The position numbers were made by a program, and so were the translations under genes. Shown in pieces: positions 1-7,976 of a DNA stretch of 64,000 nucleotides. Below the pieces are notes generated by a model, which was not told where the DNA came from, did not search any database, and was given only the letters and a program-made list of their open reading frames with translations. Positions within the stretch are counted from its first letter, which is position 1. Each line of letters begins with the position of its first letter. This stretch comes from Armatimonadetes bacterium 55-13 (GTDB lineage Bacteria; Armatimonadota; Fimbriimonadia; Fimbriimonadales; Fimbriimonadaceae): assembly GCA_001898035.1 (NCBI GenBank), contig MKRX01000005.1:173730-237729 (forward strand), written 5' to 3'.

Positions 1-357
1 CATCCGGACGACCCTACCGACCAGACCGATCCAATGGTCCCCACTCCCGATCAAATCCCTATCGAAGATCCGGGACAACCGGGAACCTTGCCGGCAACCG
101 ACCCCGCCAACGGTAACGGAACCGATCCGCAAGGGACGACCCCTCCGGTGTCTGATCCCAAGCCGCCGGTGACGACGCCAAACAAGCCAAAATCAAATCC
201 CCCCGTTGACCAGAACACCAATGAAAAAGATATGGTTGAGGTTGAGATTTGTGCCGACACCGGAATGCGGGCGAGCATTTACTGTCCGGAAACGGTGACA
301 AGGAAATTCCCTAAGGGCAAAGAGCCTCAAAAACGATGTACTAAGCACGGCGGTTAA
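1..357 (+). CDS. Class A penicillin-binding protein, C-terminal tail (partial)
   Basis: The frame is open from the first base of the window, so this is the 3' end of a longer gene. About 118 residues remain. The first ~75 are Pro/Asp/Thr-rich and low in complexity. They are followed by a small Cys-containing module with VEICADTGMRAS, YCPETV, KFPKG and a final CTKHGG. That arrangement of three Cys and a terminal His is the tail often seen after the transpeptidase domain of PBP1A-type enzymes, which polymerise and cross-link peptidoglycan at the outer face of the inner membrane. The catalytic domains are outside the window, so the identification rests on this tail and on the class B PBP gene 11 bp downstream, with which it probably forms an operon. 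Confidence 0.6.
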   Translation, partial: HPDDPTDQTDPMVPTPDQIPIEDPGQPGTLPATDPANGNGTDPQGTTPPVSDPKPPVTTPNKPKSNPPVDQNTNEKDMVEVEICADTGMRASIYCPETVTRKFPKGKEPQKRCTKHGG

Positions 358-368
358 GTAGACCAGGC

Positions 369-2219
369 ATGTCTGTCATTCACCAGCCCAGAAAACCTGA
401 ATTGGACGCGAGAGTCCTCTTATTTCCTGCGATCCTTTTGGTGTTGCTTTGTGTGCTGTTTCTACGCCTCTGGTATTTCCAAGTTGTACGTTCAACCGAA
501 TTGACGGAAAGAGGAGAGGTTCTTAATGAGACCAGCATTCCAGAAATCGCTCCGCGAGGATTGATTTTTGACCGCAACGGGGTCCTCTTGGCTGGCGTTA
601 AGCCTGAATGGGTCATCACCGCCATTCCAAAACTTGTAGATAGCGATCCGACCGTGCTGCCTCGCCTCGCTAAGCTCATTGGTGCTGACCCCAAGCGATT
701 GAAGAACAAGGTTGAGGACGGTAATTGGAAGCCATGGTTGCCCACGGCCATCTACATCGGGGCTTCGACCGAGGTTGCCAGTCAAATCGCCGAGCGATGG
801 GATGAGTTTCCGGGAATCGATGTGAAATCTCAGCCAATGAGATACTATCCCGACCCCACCTCATTTTCCCATTTGATGGGTTATGTATGGGTGCCATCTG
901 AAAGCGATGTGAAGAGAATCAAGGCCATAGGGAAGGAACCTGCCGACTATGTGGGCAAGAACGGGCTCGAATGGCGTTATGAAGATTCGCTCATGGGGGT
1001 TCCCGGTGAAACGAGAATGGAACTGGATGCCAAGCGTCGGCCATCTAAGGTCATCGGAAGAGATGCTCCGGAACCGGGAAACCAGCTTGTCCTAAGTATC
1101 GACAAAAATCTACAGCAAACGGCAATGAAGGCGTTGGGTGATCACCGGGGCGCAGTTGTCGCTCTGGACCCGAACAATGGGGAAGTCCTCTGCATGGCAA
1201 GTACCCCGACCTTTGATTTGGAATTATTCAAGCATGGCATCAGTCATGCGGACTTTGATTCGCTCCAAAATAACCCAACGCACCCGTTCTTAAACCGGCC
1301 AATGCAGGTTAAATTTGCGCCGGGATCCACATTCAAAATCGTCACGGCGATTGCGGCGATGGAGAAGGGCATTTTTGATCCTAATCGAACTTACTTTTGC
1401 GCCGGTGGGATCAAGCTAGGCAACAAATTTATTAAGTGCTTGGGGCACCATGGCTCGATCTCGTTTGAGCGAGCCATGGCCAAGTCCTGCAATAGCTATT
1501 TCATGTCTCTGGCACTTCAAGTCGATCGAGACACGATGTTGAAAGCCGCACAGGAGGTTGGGTTTTATCAAAAGACTGGCATTGACCTAAACCCAGTCTC
1601 AGAAAGACGGGGAGACTTGCCCACTGAGCGTTACATGGCCCAGTATTGGCCGAAGTATCACTGGCCTCTCGCCGACACGGCCTATCTCGGAATAGGGCAG
1701 GGCATTTTGTCGGTGACTCCGTTGCAGATGGCAAACCTCATTGCCTTGGTTGCCAACAATGGCACGAACTTCACTCCGCACGTGGTCAAGGCAGTTCGCC
1801 ACACCGGAGACAAAATGAAGATCGAGCCTGTTATTCCTGAAATCGCTCATGAGGTTAAAGGGCCGCCTGTGTTTTGGCATGAGTTGAAGGATGCCCTAGC
1901 GGAGGTTGTGGAGGACGGAACGGCTAGGCGGTGGGGACATATCGAGGGTATTCGGTGGGGGGGCAAGACGGGAAGTGCTGAGGAGAAGAAAGACAAGCTC
2001 ACCCACAGTTGGTTTGTCGGATTCGCACCCTACGATCATCCTAAGATTGCTATTTGCGTCTTTGTCGAGCAAGGTGGGCACGGTGGAGATGTGGCCGTTC
2101 CTATTGCTAAAGCCGTGGTGCAACGCTACTTGGCTCCCAAGGATGCCAAACCTTCCTCCAATACTTTGCGGGCGCCTGCGACCTCATTGACTTTAGAAGA
2201 ATCGCCCAAGGCGCGGTAG
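369..2219 (+). CDS. mrdA: Penicillin-binding protein 2 (peptidoglycan transpeptidase)
   Basis: Class B PBP of 616 aa that cross-links peptidoglycan, probably in the elongation (rod) complex. An N-terminal membrane anchor lies at about residues 17-36. The PBP dimerisation domain follows, and the transpeptidase domain carries the three expected motifs: SxxK as GSTFK (Ser near residue 320), SxN as SCNSYF, and KTGS near residue 533. Length and motif order fit MrdA/PBP2 rather than FtsI, although FtsI-like roles cannot be excluded from motifs alone. The gene starts 11 bp after a class A PBP tail, so the two are probably co-transcribed. Its last 94 bp overlap the 3' end of the convergent O-antigen ligase-like gene. 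Confidence 0.88.
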   Translation: MSVIHQPRKPELDARVLLFPAILLVLLCVLFLRLWYFQVVRSTELTERGEVLNETSIPEIAPRGLIFDRNGVLLAGVKPEWVITAIPKLVDSDPTVLPRLAKLIGADPKRLKNKVEDGNWKPWLPTAIYIGASTEVASQIAERWDEFPGIDVKSQPMRYYPDPTSFSHLMGYVWVPSESDVKRIKAIGKEPADYVGKNGLEWRYEDSLMGVPGETRMELDAKRRPSKVIGRDAPEPGNQLVLSIDKNLQQTAMKALGDHRGAVVALDPNNGEVLCMASTPTFDLELFKHGISHADFDSLQNNPTHPFLNRPMQVKFAPGSTFKIVTAIAAMEKGIFDPNRTYFCAGGIKLGNKFIKCLGHHGSISFERAMAKSCNSYFMSLALQVDRDTMLKAAQEVGFYQKTGIDLNPVSERRGDLPTERYMAQYWPKYHWPLADTAYLGIGQGILSVTPLQMANLIALVANNGTNFTPHVVKAVRHTGDKMKIEPVIPEIAHEVKGPPVFWHELKDALAEVVEDGTARRWGHIEGIRWGGKTGSAEEKKDKLTHSWFVGFAPYDHPKIAICVFVEQGGHGGDVAVPIAKAVVQRYLAPKDAKPSSNTLRAPATSLTLEESPKAR

Positions 2220-4276
2220 ATCTGGGTAAGTTCGTCAGCAATTTTGAGCCCCTTATTGCATTTGTCGCTGGCCACCTGAGAGTCTTCCCCAGCCAGATTG
2301 CCGCCTGACTCTGAAAATCGCTTCACCTCGGGCACGGTGGCGGCCGCGTATCGGGCATAAAGATCGAGAGCACCTTGCAGCAAAGACGCTTTTTCCTCGG
2401 CCGATTTACTTCGGGAGGCCAGGTATTCGCGAGCATCGCATGTATCCGTTTCGATGAGTTGGGCGAGAGACTTCACTGTAAAGTAGGAGGTGCTTTCGAC
2501 GGCAATCATTCGACGGGCGACTTTGTCGGCCTCCTCCAGGTTGCCCATCGATTGTAAGAGGGCGAGGTCCCGACTGAGGGCAGGGAGATTATTTGGGTCT
2601 CGAATCAGTGCCTGGCGAAGCGCACTTCTCGCAGATGCGTATTCCTGTTTTGACTCGTAAATCGCCGACAGTTGACGGTAGTTCTTTGGGCTCGGACTTA
2701 ACTCAGCGGCCCGCTTGCTTGCCTCAAGTCTTTGGTTGGGATCCAGTCTGGCCAATAGAGCCCATGCCTCCCCATCGGTGGGGGTAATTCCGACCAACGA
2801 CTTTGCAGCATCAGATGCTTCTGAATATGAACCCGCGCCAACGAGATACCGAATATTCGACTTCTGCAACTCTCCATAGGAGCAATATAGGATCCCAAGG
2901 ATCGGAAGAAAAGAGAGAAGGGCAAGGGCGGTTCTGACTCCTTTAGGCGTGAATTCCGGCGCCACGGAATCTGCTCCAAGATTCAGGCCCACACCAAACA
3001 GGATAAAAATCGTAAGGCCGATGCCGAAGTAGTAAAGGTTACTTTCGAAGAGTCCTTGAGCCATGGTCGCCAGAACGGCGGAAACAATGCCTATTCGCAA
3101 GGCATTTGACTCAACGGTCATATTTCGAGCGCCACGCAAGACCAAGACGAGCCAGTACATCAGGAAGGCGAGGAACGTGGCAGCCGCAAGCGGACTTGCT
3201 TCAAAGGCAAGTTGGAGAATGCTGTTGTGAGTGAGCGCAGTTGGCGTAGTGAGTCCTGATCGGGAGCCTTCGGTCCCGTAGGTTCCCAGGCCGTACCCAA
3301 TGGGACGCTCTTTCGTCGCGGCGACGCTCCCTTGCCAGAGCAGTTTCCTAAAGGTCCAGCTTTGTTCGGAGGTTTCTCCATAAGCAGTGACTCGACCCAG
3401 AGATGCGCCGCCCTTGGCGGTCGCATTTTTCATTTGAATTGCCTTGTACATCCCAAATGAAATGACTGCCAAGCCAATCACGAGCCCAGGGCCGACTACT
3501 TTCTTTATGCCCGGCATAAGGAACAGACTGAGAATGACGAAGCTCGAGACGCCCGCCAATCCAAAGGCCGCAAACCCAGCTTTCGAGCCGGTGAGAAGTA
3601 GCGCGATGCCGATAAGGACCGTGCTGAGGCCAACAATAAGCGACGGGCCGCGTTCTAAAGCCTGTAAAAGCAAGGCAACGCCTAACAGAAAACCAATGAG
3701 GAAAATTCCTGCCGCAGCGTTTGGGTTAATCCATCCCGCAAAGATTCGATAGGACGGCTCCGTGGCGCTGGCGGGCCAATACTCAAATCTAAGACCGTAG
3801 AGAGCAATGACCGCAATCCCGGCGAAGAGGCATGTGACCACCAGCCGCGGACCAGACTGACGCCCCAGTGCGGTCACCACGGTCAAAAAGGCCAAAGCAT
3901 AAATGAGCCATTCGGTGAGGGCGGAGAATGAAACGAACTTGAAGGAAGAGAAGGCGACGGAAAGGGTCAGGAGCGCAAAGAAAGCAATTGTCAGGCCTAG
4001 AAGCCCAATATTCGGTAGCTGCAAGACAGATCGTCTGGACAATAAGTAAATCATTGCCGCTGCGATCAGAGCTCCCAAAATGAAGTGGCTAAACAGAGGC
4101 GTTTCCATCCCGGAGAGAAACGGTCCGCCCAAAGACGACCTCAACAGAGCTCCAAGACCTGGTTCTAAAGTCGTCCGGTCCGTCGAAATCTGCCCCCCAA
4201 TGATTGGAATCAAAAAGGCGGCAATTGCCAAGAGAATCTGGGGAATGGTAAATCGCTTCAACGCTTTGATATCCAT
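2126..4276 (-). CDS. O-antigen ligase/polymerase-like membrane protein with C-terminal TPRs
   Basis: A 716-aa polytopic protein. Roughly the first 460 residues are hydrophobic, with about 11-12 predicted membrane segments. A large periplasmic loop contains GYGLGTYG and a TPTALTHNSILQLAFE segment. The Arg/His-rich loop followed by H-N-x-x-L-Q is typical of the Wzy/WaaL (O-antigen ligase) superfamily. The last ~240 residues form TPR-like helical repeats. Proteins of this design polymerise or attach polysaccharide chains at the outer face of the inner membrane. It is the last gene of a minus-strand operon after two GT2 glycosyltransferases, and its start overlaps the upstream gene by 19 bp. Its 3' end overlaps mrdA by 94 bp. 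Ligase versus polymerase cannot be told from sequence alone. Confidence 0.75.
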   Translation of the reverse strand: MDIKALKRFTIPQILLAIAAFLIPIIGGQISTDRTTLEPGLGALLRSSLGGPFLSGMETPLFSHFILGALIAAAMIYLLSRRSVLQLPNIGLLGLTIAFFALLTLSVAFSSFKFVSFSALTEWLIYALAFLTVVTALGRQSGPRLVVTCLFAGIAVIALYGLRFEYWPASATEPSYRIFAGWINPNAAAGIFLIGFLLGVALLLQALERGPSLIVGLSTVLIGIALLLTGSKAGFAAFGLAGVSSFVILSLFLMPGIKKVVGPGLVIGLAVISFGMYKAIQMKNATAKGGASLGRVTAYGETSEQSWTFRKLLWQGSVAATKERPIGYGLGTYGTEGSRSGLTTPTALTHNSILQLAFEASPLAAATFLAFLMYWLVLVLRGARNMTVESNALRIGIVSAVLATMAQGLFESNLYYFGIGLTIFILFGVGLNLGADSVAPEFTPKGVRTALALLSFLPILGILYCSYGELQKSNIRYLVGAGSYSEASDAAKSLVGITPTDGEAWALLARLDPNQRLEASKRAAELSPSPKNYRQLSAIYESKQEYASARSALRQALIRDPNNLPALSRDLALLQSMGNLEEADKVARRMIAVESTSYFTVKSLAQLIETDTCDAREYLASRSKSAEEKASLLQGALDLYARYAAATVPEVKRFSESGGNLAGEDSQVASDKCNKGLKIADELTQIYRALGDSSKVNEVAGARKVLEEGLASLGAK

Positions 4277-5160
4277 CGACGAATCACGTCGACCTTATTC
4301 TTGAATATGAACAGGCTCGCTCGCATCGATAATGCGAGAGCTGCTCCTGCGATTGCAAATGGGCGCAGAAGCACGCTGACCTCTGGCGCTTGGTTTTTGA
4401 CATAAAATCGAAGCATTGATCGGTGAAATCTTCCGATCATCCGATTTGGCGCTTTGTCCGTGGATCGTCCGATGGCGTGGGTAATCACGCACGTGGGCAA
4501 GTAGACGACCTTCTTCCCGTGTTTCCATACTCTGAAACACCAGTCCACGTCCTCACAAAACATGAAGTATTCCGGGTCGAAGGCCCCTATCTCCTCGATA
4601 ATGGAGTCCCGCACTAAGAAAGCTGCCCCGGAAACCCAGTCCACTTCGCGGGGCTCATTATGCTCCCAATCCTGCATGAGGTAGTCCCGTGTAAATCGAT
4701 TGTTAGGAAACAGCCTGCCAAGCGGGGTGTTTCGGAAGAGTGCCGCCATTGGATTGGGGAACCTGCGACAGCTGTACTGCAAACTGCCATCTGGGTTGAG
4801 CAACTTAGGCGCCACGATGCCCACTTCTGGATGACCCTTCAAATAGACGAGCAAGCCCGAAAGGGCTCCGGGATGCACGATGGTGTCGGAATTGAGTGGC
4901 ATCGCATGAGGAGCTTGTCGAATGCCAATGGCGTGATTTTGACCACCTGTAAATCCGAGATTTTGTAGCAAACGTTCGAGCCGTACCCAAGGAAACTCCC
5001 TTTCAACCATGTCCGGCGAGCCGTCTTCGGAGTTATTGTCCACCACGATTACCTCAAAGGGCGCTTCATCGCGTACCGCCTCGAGACTGGCCAGACAAGC
5101 CCGCAAATCGTCGATGGTGTTCCAACTGCAGATCGTAATGCTAATTTCTAAATCCGGCAT
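4258..5160 (-). CDS. Family 2 glycosyltransferase (rhamnosyltransferase-like)
   Basis: About 300 aa with a GT-A fold. The nucleotide-sugar binding segment VVDNNSEDGSPDMV is near residue 45, the DXD-like metal site is in PLNSDTIV, and FMFCEDVDWCFRVWK gives the acceptor/catalytic ED motif. A hydrophobic C-terminal segment suggests membrane association. It probably adds a sugar to a lipid-linked surface polysaccharide. I chose the ATG at 5158-5160 over the in-frame start at 5181, because homologues begin close to the ISITICSWNT strand and this gives a short overlap with the upstream gene. It is the middle gene of a three-gene operon (GT2, GT2, ligase). Confidence 0.85.
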   Translation of the reverse strand: MPDLEISITICSWNTIDDLRACLASLEAVRDEAPFEVIVVDNNSEDGSPDMVEREFPWVRLERLLQNLGFTGGQNHAIGIRQAPHAMPLNSDTIVHPGALSGLLVYLKGHPEVGIVAPKLLNPDGSLQYSCRRFPNPMAALFRNTPLGRLFPNNRFTRDYLMQDWEHNEPREVDWVSGAAFLVRDSIIEEIGAFDPEYFMFCEDVDWCFRVWKHGKKVVYLPTCVITHAIGRSTDKAPNRMIGRFHRSMLRFYVKNQAPEVSVLLRPFAIAGAALALSMRASLFIFKNKVDVIRRWISKR

Positions 5161-6010
5161 CGTATCCCCGCGCCCGGACAAAAGCTCCGACCAGCACTAC
5201 TCCAAAAACCAAATACATGAGGGGCGCGTTCCACCATCGAAGCTGATGTTTTCGCAAAAATCGCACCAGGCTGCGATGAGATTCCCAAATCATGCTTTTT
5301 CGAACCTGTTTGGTTCCTTCTCCCCCGTGGTGTATGACTCGAACCGATGGACTGTAGAGGCATGGCCAACCGGCTTGAGACATGCGAAAAAGGAGATCCA
5401 CTTCATTAAAGAAAATTGGAAACGACTCATCAAACGGCTTATATGGATCACCGATGGAGACAAGGGCCTCTCGCCTAAAAAGAAGAAATGTGCCCATTGG
5501 CTGGGGCGCATCTTGCTCAAGATCGTAGTCAAATCCCGTCAGGCGATAACTGTCCCAGACCGTATTCGGGAATCGATTTGCGAGACCAAGGAGATCGCCG
5601 GCGATGCCCAAAAGTGATGGGAAACCCCGAATTGACTTCTGCACATCCCCATCTAGTCCAATTTGGCGTGCGCCTAAAGCCCCATGGTGTGGATATGTTT
5701 TGAGAACTTCGATCGATTTGTCCAGACTCTGATCATCGAACTCGGTATCCGGGTTCAGTGTTAAGAGCCAATTACCAGACGCTTCTTTGAACGCAAGGTT
5801 ATTTCCCCTTGCGTATCCGGTGTTCATTGAACTGGCAACGAGACGAATGTTAGGAAATTCGTTGGCGACCATTTCTGCGCTACCGTCCGTCGAAGCATTG
5901 TCCACGACGATCACTTCAAAGGCATCAGTTGGAGGATGCTCCTGGATCGAGTGGAGGCAAGACCGAAGGAGATCGCGGGTATTCCAATTGACAATTAGGA
6001 TACTGAGCAC
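5141..6010 (-). CDS. Family 2 glycosyltransferase
   Basis: 289 aa, starting with GTG. The N-terminal strand ILIVNWNTRD is followed by VVDNASTDGSAEMV (nucleotide-sugar binding), LTLNPDTEF (DXD) and the FNEVDLLFRM region. It is a paralogue of the next gene in the operon. It is the first gene of the minus-strand polysaccharide operon. A TAAAAT box lies 9 nt before the GTG, so the mRNA leader would be almost absent. The predicted role is transfer of a sugar from NDP-sugar to a growing surface glycan at the cytoplasmic face. The sugar is unknown. Confidence 0.85.
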   Translation of the reverse strand: MLSILIVNWNTRDLLRSCLHSIQEHPPTDAFEVIVVDNASTDGSAEMVANEFPNIRLVASSMNTGYARGNNLAFKEASGNWLLTLNPDTEFDDQSLDKSIEVLKTYPHHGALGARQIGLDGDVQKSIRGFPSLLGIAGDLLGLANRFPNTVWDSYRLTGFDYDLEQDAPQPMGTFLLFRREALVSIGDPYKPFDESFPIFFNEVDLLFRMSQAGWPCLYSPSVRVIHHGGEGTKQVRKSMIWESHRSLVRFLRKHQLRWWNAPLMYLVFGVVLVGAFVRARGYDAGFRN

Positions 6011-6104
6011 CGGGGGGCGATTTTACTCCACTGTAAATTTGCGGAGTTCCTGCCGATATATTAAGGGTTTGGGCGAATCAAAGCTGCTTCGTTTGAACTC
6101 CCGA

Positions 6105-6231
6105 GACCGTCCTTAACATGTGGTCAGCTATGTCATGGCAGGGTTGACAGGAATACCAGGTGATTGGTATCTTCTCTGTGTTTGCCAAGGACTCGGTCAA
6201 GAGGGGGCACGCCGAAAGGCGTAGAAGGAGG
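6105..6231 (+). promoter_or_regulatory. Structured 5' leader of the NlpC/P60 hydrolase gene
   Basis: The leader can fold into a closed domain. GACCG-TCCTT (6105-6114) pairs with AAGGA-CT-CGGTC (6187-6198), enclosing a hairpin ATACCA...TGGTAT (about 6155-6172). A second hairpin, ACGCC-GAAA-GGCGT (6209-6222), sits directly before the Shine-Dalgarno AAGGAGG (6225-6231). A TATATT at 6056-6061 is a possible -10 for this leader. Cell-wall hydrolase genes are known targets of c-di-AMP (ydaO-type) riboswitches in some bacteria, but I do not find that family's conserved core here. I call it an unclassified structured leader. Confidence 0.4.
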
Positions 6232-6237
6232 AAAATC

Positions 6238-7806
6238 TTGACGATTAAGCAGGTCGTCTTGAGCGCAAGTTTGCTCGTTGCAGGCAACGCGATTGCTCAG
6301 GACAAAACATACACCGTCAAAGACGGAGATACGCTCTCCGAGATCGCAAGCAAATTCGGCGTTAAAACCAAGGCAGTTCTTTCCGCTAATAACCTTGCCA
6401 GTGCCGATAAGCTAAAGCTGGGACAACAGCTTCGCATTCCCGCCGCATCGCCTGAATCCAAGGCGCCAGTGGCACACGCATCGAATCTCTACACCATTCG
6501 AGAAGGTGACAACGACGTTGTCATCGCCAAGCGCTTGGGCGTCACACCGAAAGCCCTTCGAGTTGCCAATATGGGCACGAAGTGGACTAATCTTCGCCCT
6601 GGCCAAACTCTGAAAATTCCCGGTGCGGATATGGGTTGGTTTGCAACACTGGCCCGAAGAACTCCCAGCGCCACGGTGGCTAAGAACACGCCAAAACCCG
6701 CAACTCCTGCGAAGAAGGCTGCCACTCCCGCGAAGTCAACAGTTGTTGCCAAGAGCTACAAGGTACGGGAAGGGGACAACGATTGGATCATCGCCAAGAA
6801 AGTAGGTACGAAACCTTCCGTCTTAAGGCAATTGAATCCTAGCGTCAATTGGGATTCTCTTCAGATCGGAAAGGTTGTGAGAATTCCCGGCGTAACTTCG
6901 ACAACTCAAGTCGTAGCTTCAAATAGCACGTCCAAGGTCAAGAAGATTCGAAGTCGGTACGCTGTGATTACTGGGGACGCCGTCACCCTCCGACGAGGTC
7001 CAAGTACAAACTCTGGCGTAGTTACTCGGGTCGATAAGGGCACGCGAGTTACCGTGTTAGATAATGAGGGCCCCTGGTATAAGCTTCGATTCCCCCGCGG
7101 AACAGAAGCCTGGGTTCGCGGTGACCTTCTCGCATCGACTGCTGCACCTGTGGTGGCCTCTAACGCGCGTAAGTCAAAGTCGTCCAGTAAGCGGACGGTG
7201 GTTGCAAGCAACGAGCCGACACGCGCATCGAGCCGATCTTCTCGAACTCGCCGCAATTCATCGAGTTCCGCAAAGACTGCTCGCAGTAGCGGAAAGGTCG
7301 CTAATGTCGAAACGGGTGGCAATGGCCTGTTAGAAAAGGCAAAAACCTACCTCGGAGTTCGATATCGGTATGGAGCCGCCTCGCGATCGGCAACGGACTG
7401 TTCTGGTTTCACCTCTCAGGTTTATCGCAGCCAGGGAATCAACCTTCCCAGAACTGCGAAGGAACAATCCACTCGAGGGGCAGCTGTTGCCAAGAGCAAT
7501 TTGAAGAAGGGCGATTTGGTTTTCTTTAAGACGAATCGTGGCACCCGAATCAATCACGTAGGGATCTATATTGGCGACGGAAAGTTCATGCACGCCAGTA
7601 GTGGTGGAGGACGGGTCATGGTAAGTTCCCTCAATGAGGGCTACTACCAAAAGCGGTATGCGGGTGGCAAGCGAGTGGCCAACTTCTCTTCTTCAAAAAA
7701 GAAGGAAGAACCTAAGAAGGAAGTGAAGAAAGAGGAACCTAAGAAGGAAGCTGTGGAAGCTCCTAAAGATCCGACGCCAGCTAAGACGGGCGACGGCGAA
7801 AATTAA
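6238..7806 (+). CDS. LysM-SH3-NlpC/P60 peptidoglycan hydrolase, secreted
   Basis: 522 aa from a TTG start chosen because AAGGAGG lies 6 nt upstream and the product then begins with a clean signal peptide (TIKQVVLSASLLVAGNAIAQ). Three LysM modules (starting near residues 24, 83 and 171) bind glycan. An SH3b domain follows (about 240-300), then an Arg/Ser-rich linker. The NlpC/P60 domain has Cys388 in ATDCSGF, His440 in NHVGIYIGDG and His452, the expected catalytic triad of a gamma-D-Glu-diaminopimelate endopeptidase. The C-terminus is a KKEEPKKE-type charged tail. LysM modules 2 and 3 have REGDND where the usual motif is GDTL. A strong terminator follows 19 bp after the stop. Confidence 0.9.
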   Translation: MTIKQVVLSASLLVAGNAIAQDKTYTVKDGDTLSEIASKFGVKTKAVLSANNLASADKLKLGQQLRIPAASPESKAPVAHASNLYTIREGDNDVVIAKRLGVTPKALRVANMGTKWTNLRPGQTLKIPGADMGWFATLARRTPSATVAKNTPKPATPAKKAATPAKSTVVAKSYKVREGDNDWIIAKKVGTKPSVLRQLNPSVNWDSLQIGKVVRIPGVTSTTQVVASNSTSKVKKIRSRYAVITGDAVTLRRGPSTNSGVVTRVDKGTRVTVLDNEGPWYKLRFPRGTEAWVRGDLLASTAAPVVASNARKSKSSSKRTVVASNEPTRASSRSSRTRRNSSSSAKTARSSGKVANVETGGNGLLEKAKTYLGVRYRYGAASRSATDCSGFTSQVYRSQGINLPRTAKEQSTRGAAVAKSNLKKGDLVFFKTNRGTRINHVGIYIGDGKFMHASSGGGRVMVSSLNEGYYQKRYAGGKRVANFSSSKKKEEPKKEVKKEEPKKEAVEAPKDPTPAKTGDGEN

Positions 7807-7825
7807 GTTCTTCTGAAAATTCTCG

Positions 7826-7866
7826 CTCAAGTCCATCCTAGACCTAGGATGGACTTGAGTTTTTTA
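7826..7866 (+). terminator. Intrinsic terminator of the NlpC/P60 gene
   Basis: A perfect 15-bp stem (CTCAAGTCCATCCTA with its complement, loop GACC) at 7826-7859, followed by a run of six T. Confidence 0.9.
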
Positions 7867-7884
7867 GTTCAAATCGACCATACT
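7856..7884 (+). promoter_or_regulatory. Candidate promoter of tRNA-Glu
   Basis: TTGAGT (7856-7861) and CATACT (7879-7884) are separated by 17 nt, which would start transcription around 7891, just before the mature tRNA 5' end at 7897. The -35 box would overlap the last bases of the upstream terminator stem. Both boxes are imperfect. Confidence 0.4.
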
Positions 7885-7896
7885 CTTCGAGCTTCT

Positions 7897-7972
7897 GGCC
7901 CGGTCGTCTAGTGGTTAGGATGCCGCCCTTTCACGGCGGAGATCGCGGGTTCGAGTCCCGTCCGGGCTACCA
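7897..7972 (+). tRNA. tRNA-Glu (anticodon TTC)
   Basis: 76 nt with full cloverleaf. The acceptor stem is GGCCCGG/CCGGGCT (first pair G-U). The anticodon arm CCGCC-CTTTCAC-GGCGG gives anticodon TTC, and the T arm is GCGGG-TTCGAGT-CCCGT. The 3' CCA is encoded (7970-7972). It is a single tRNA gene, and the convergent Nif3-like gene ends 4 bp downstream. Confidence 0.97.
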
Positions 7973-7976
7973 CTTC

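Noticed and set aside
5009-5617. A 202-aa plus-strand reading frame
   Set aside because: Antisense to two GT2 genes, no start signals.
6056-6237. c-di-AMP (ydaO-type) or c-di-GMP riboswitch
   Set aside because: The gene type fits, and a GTCAGCTA string is present, but the rest of the conserved cores of these families could not be found.
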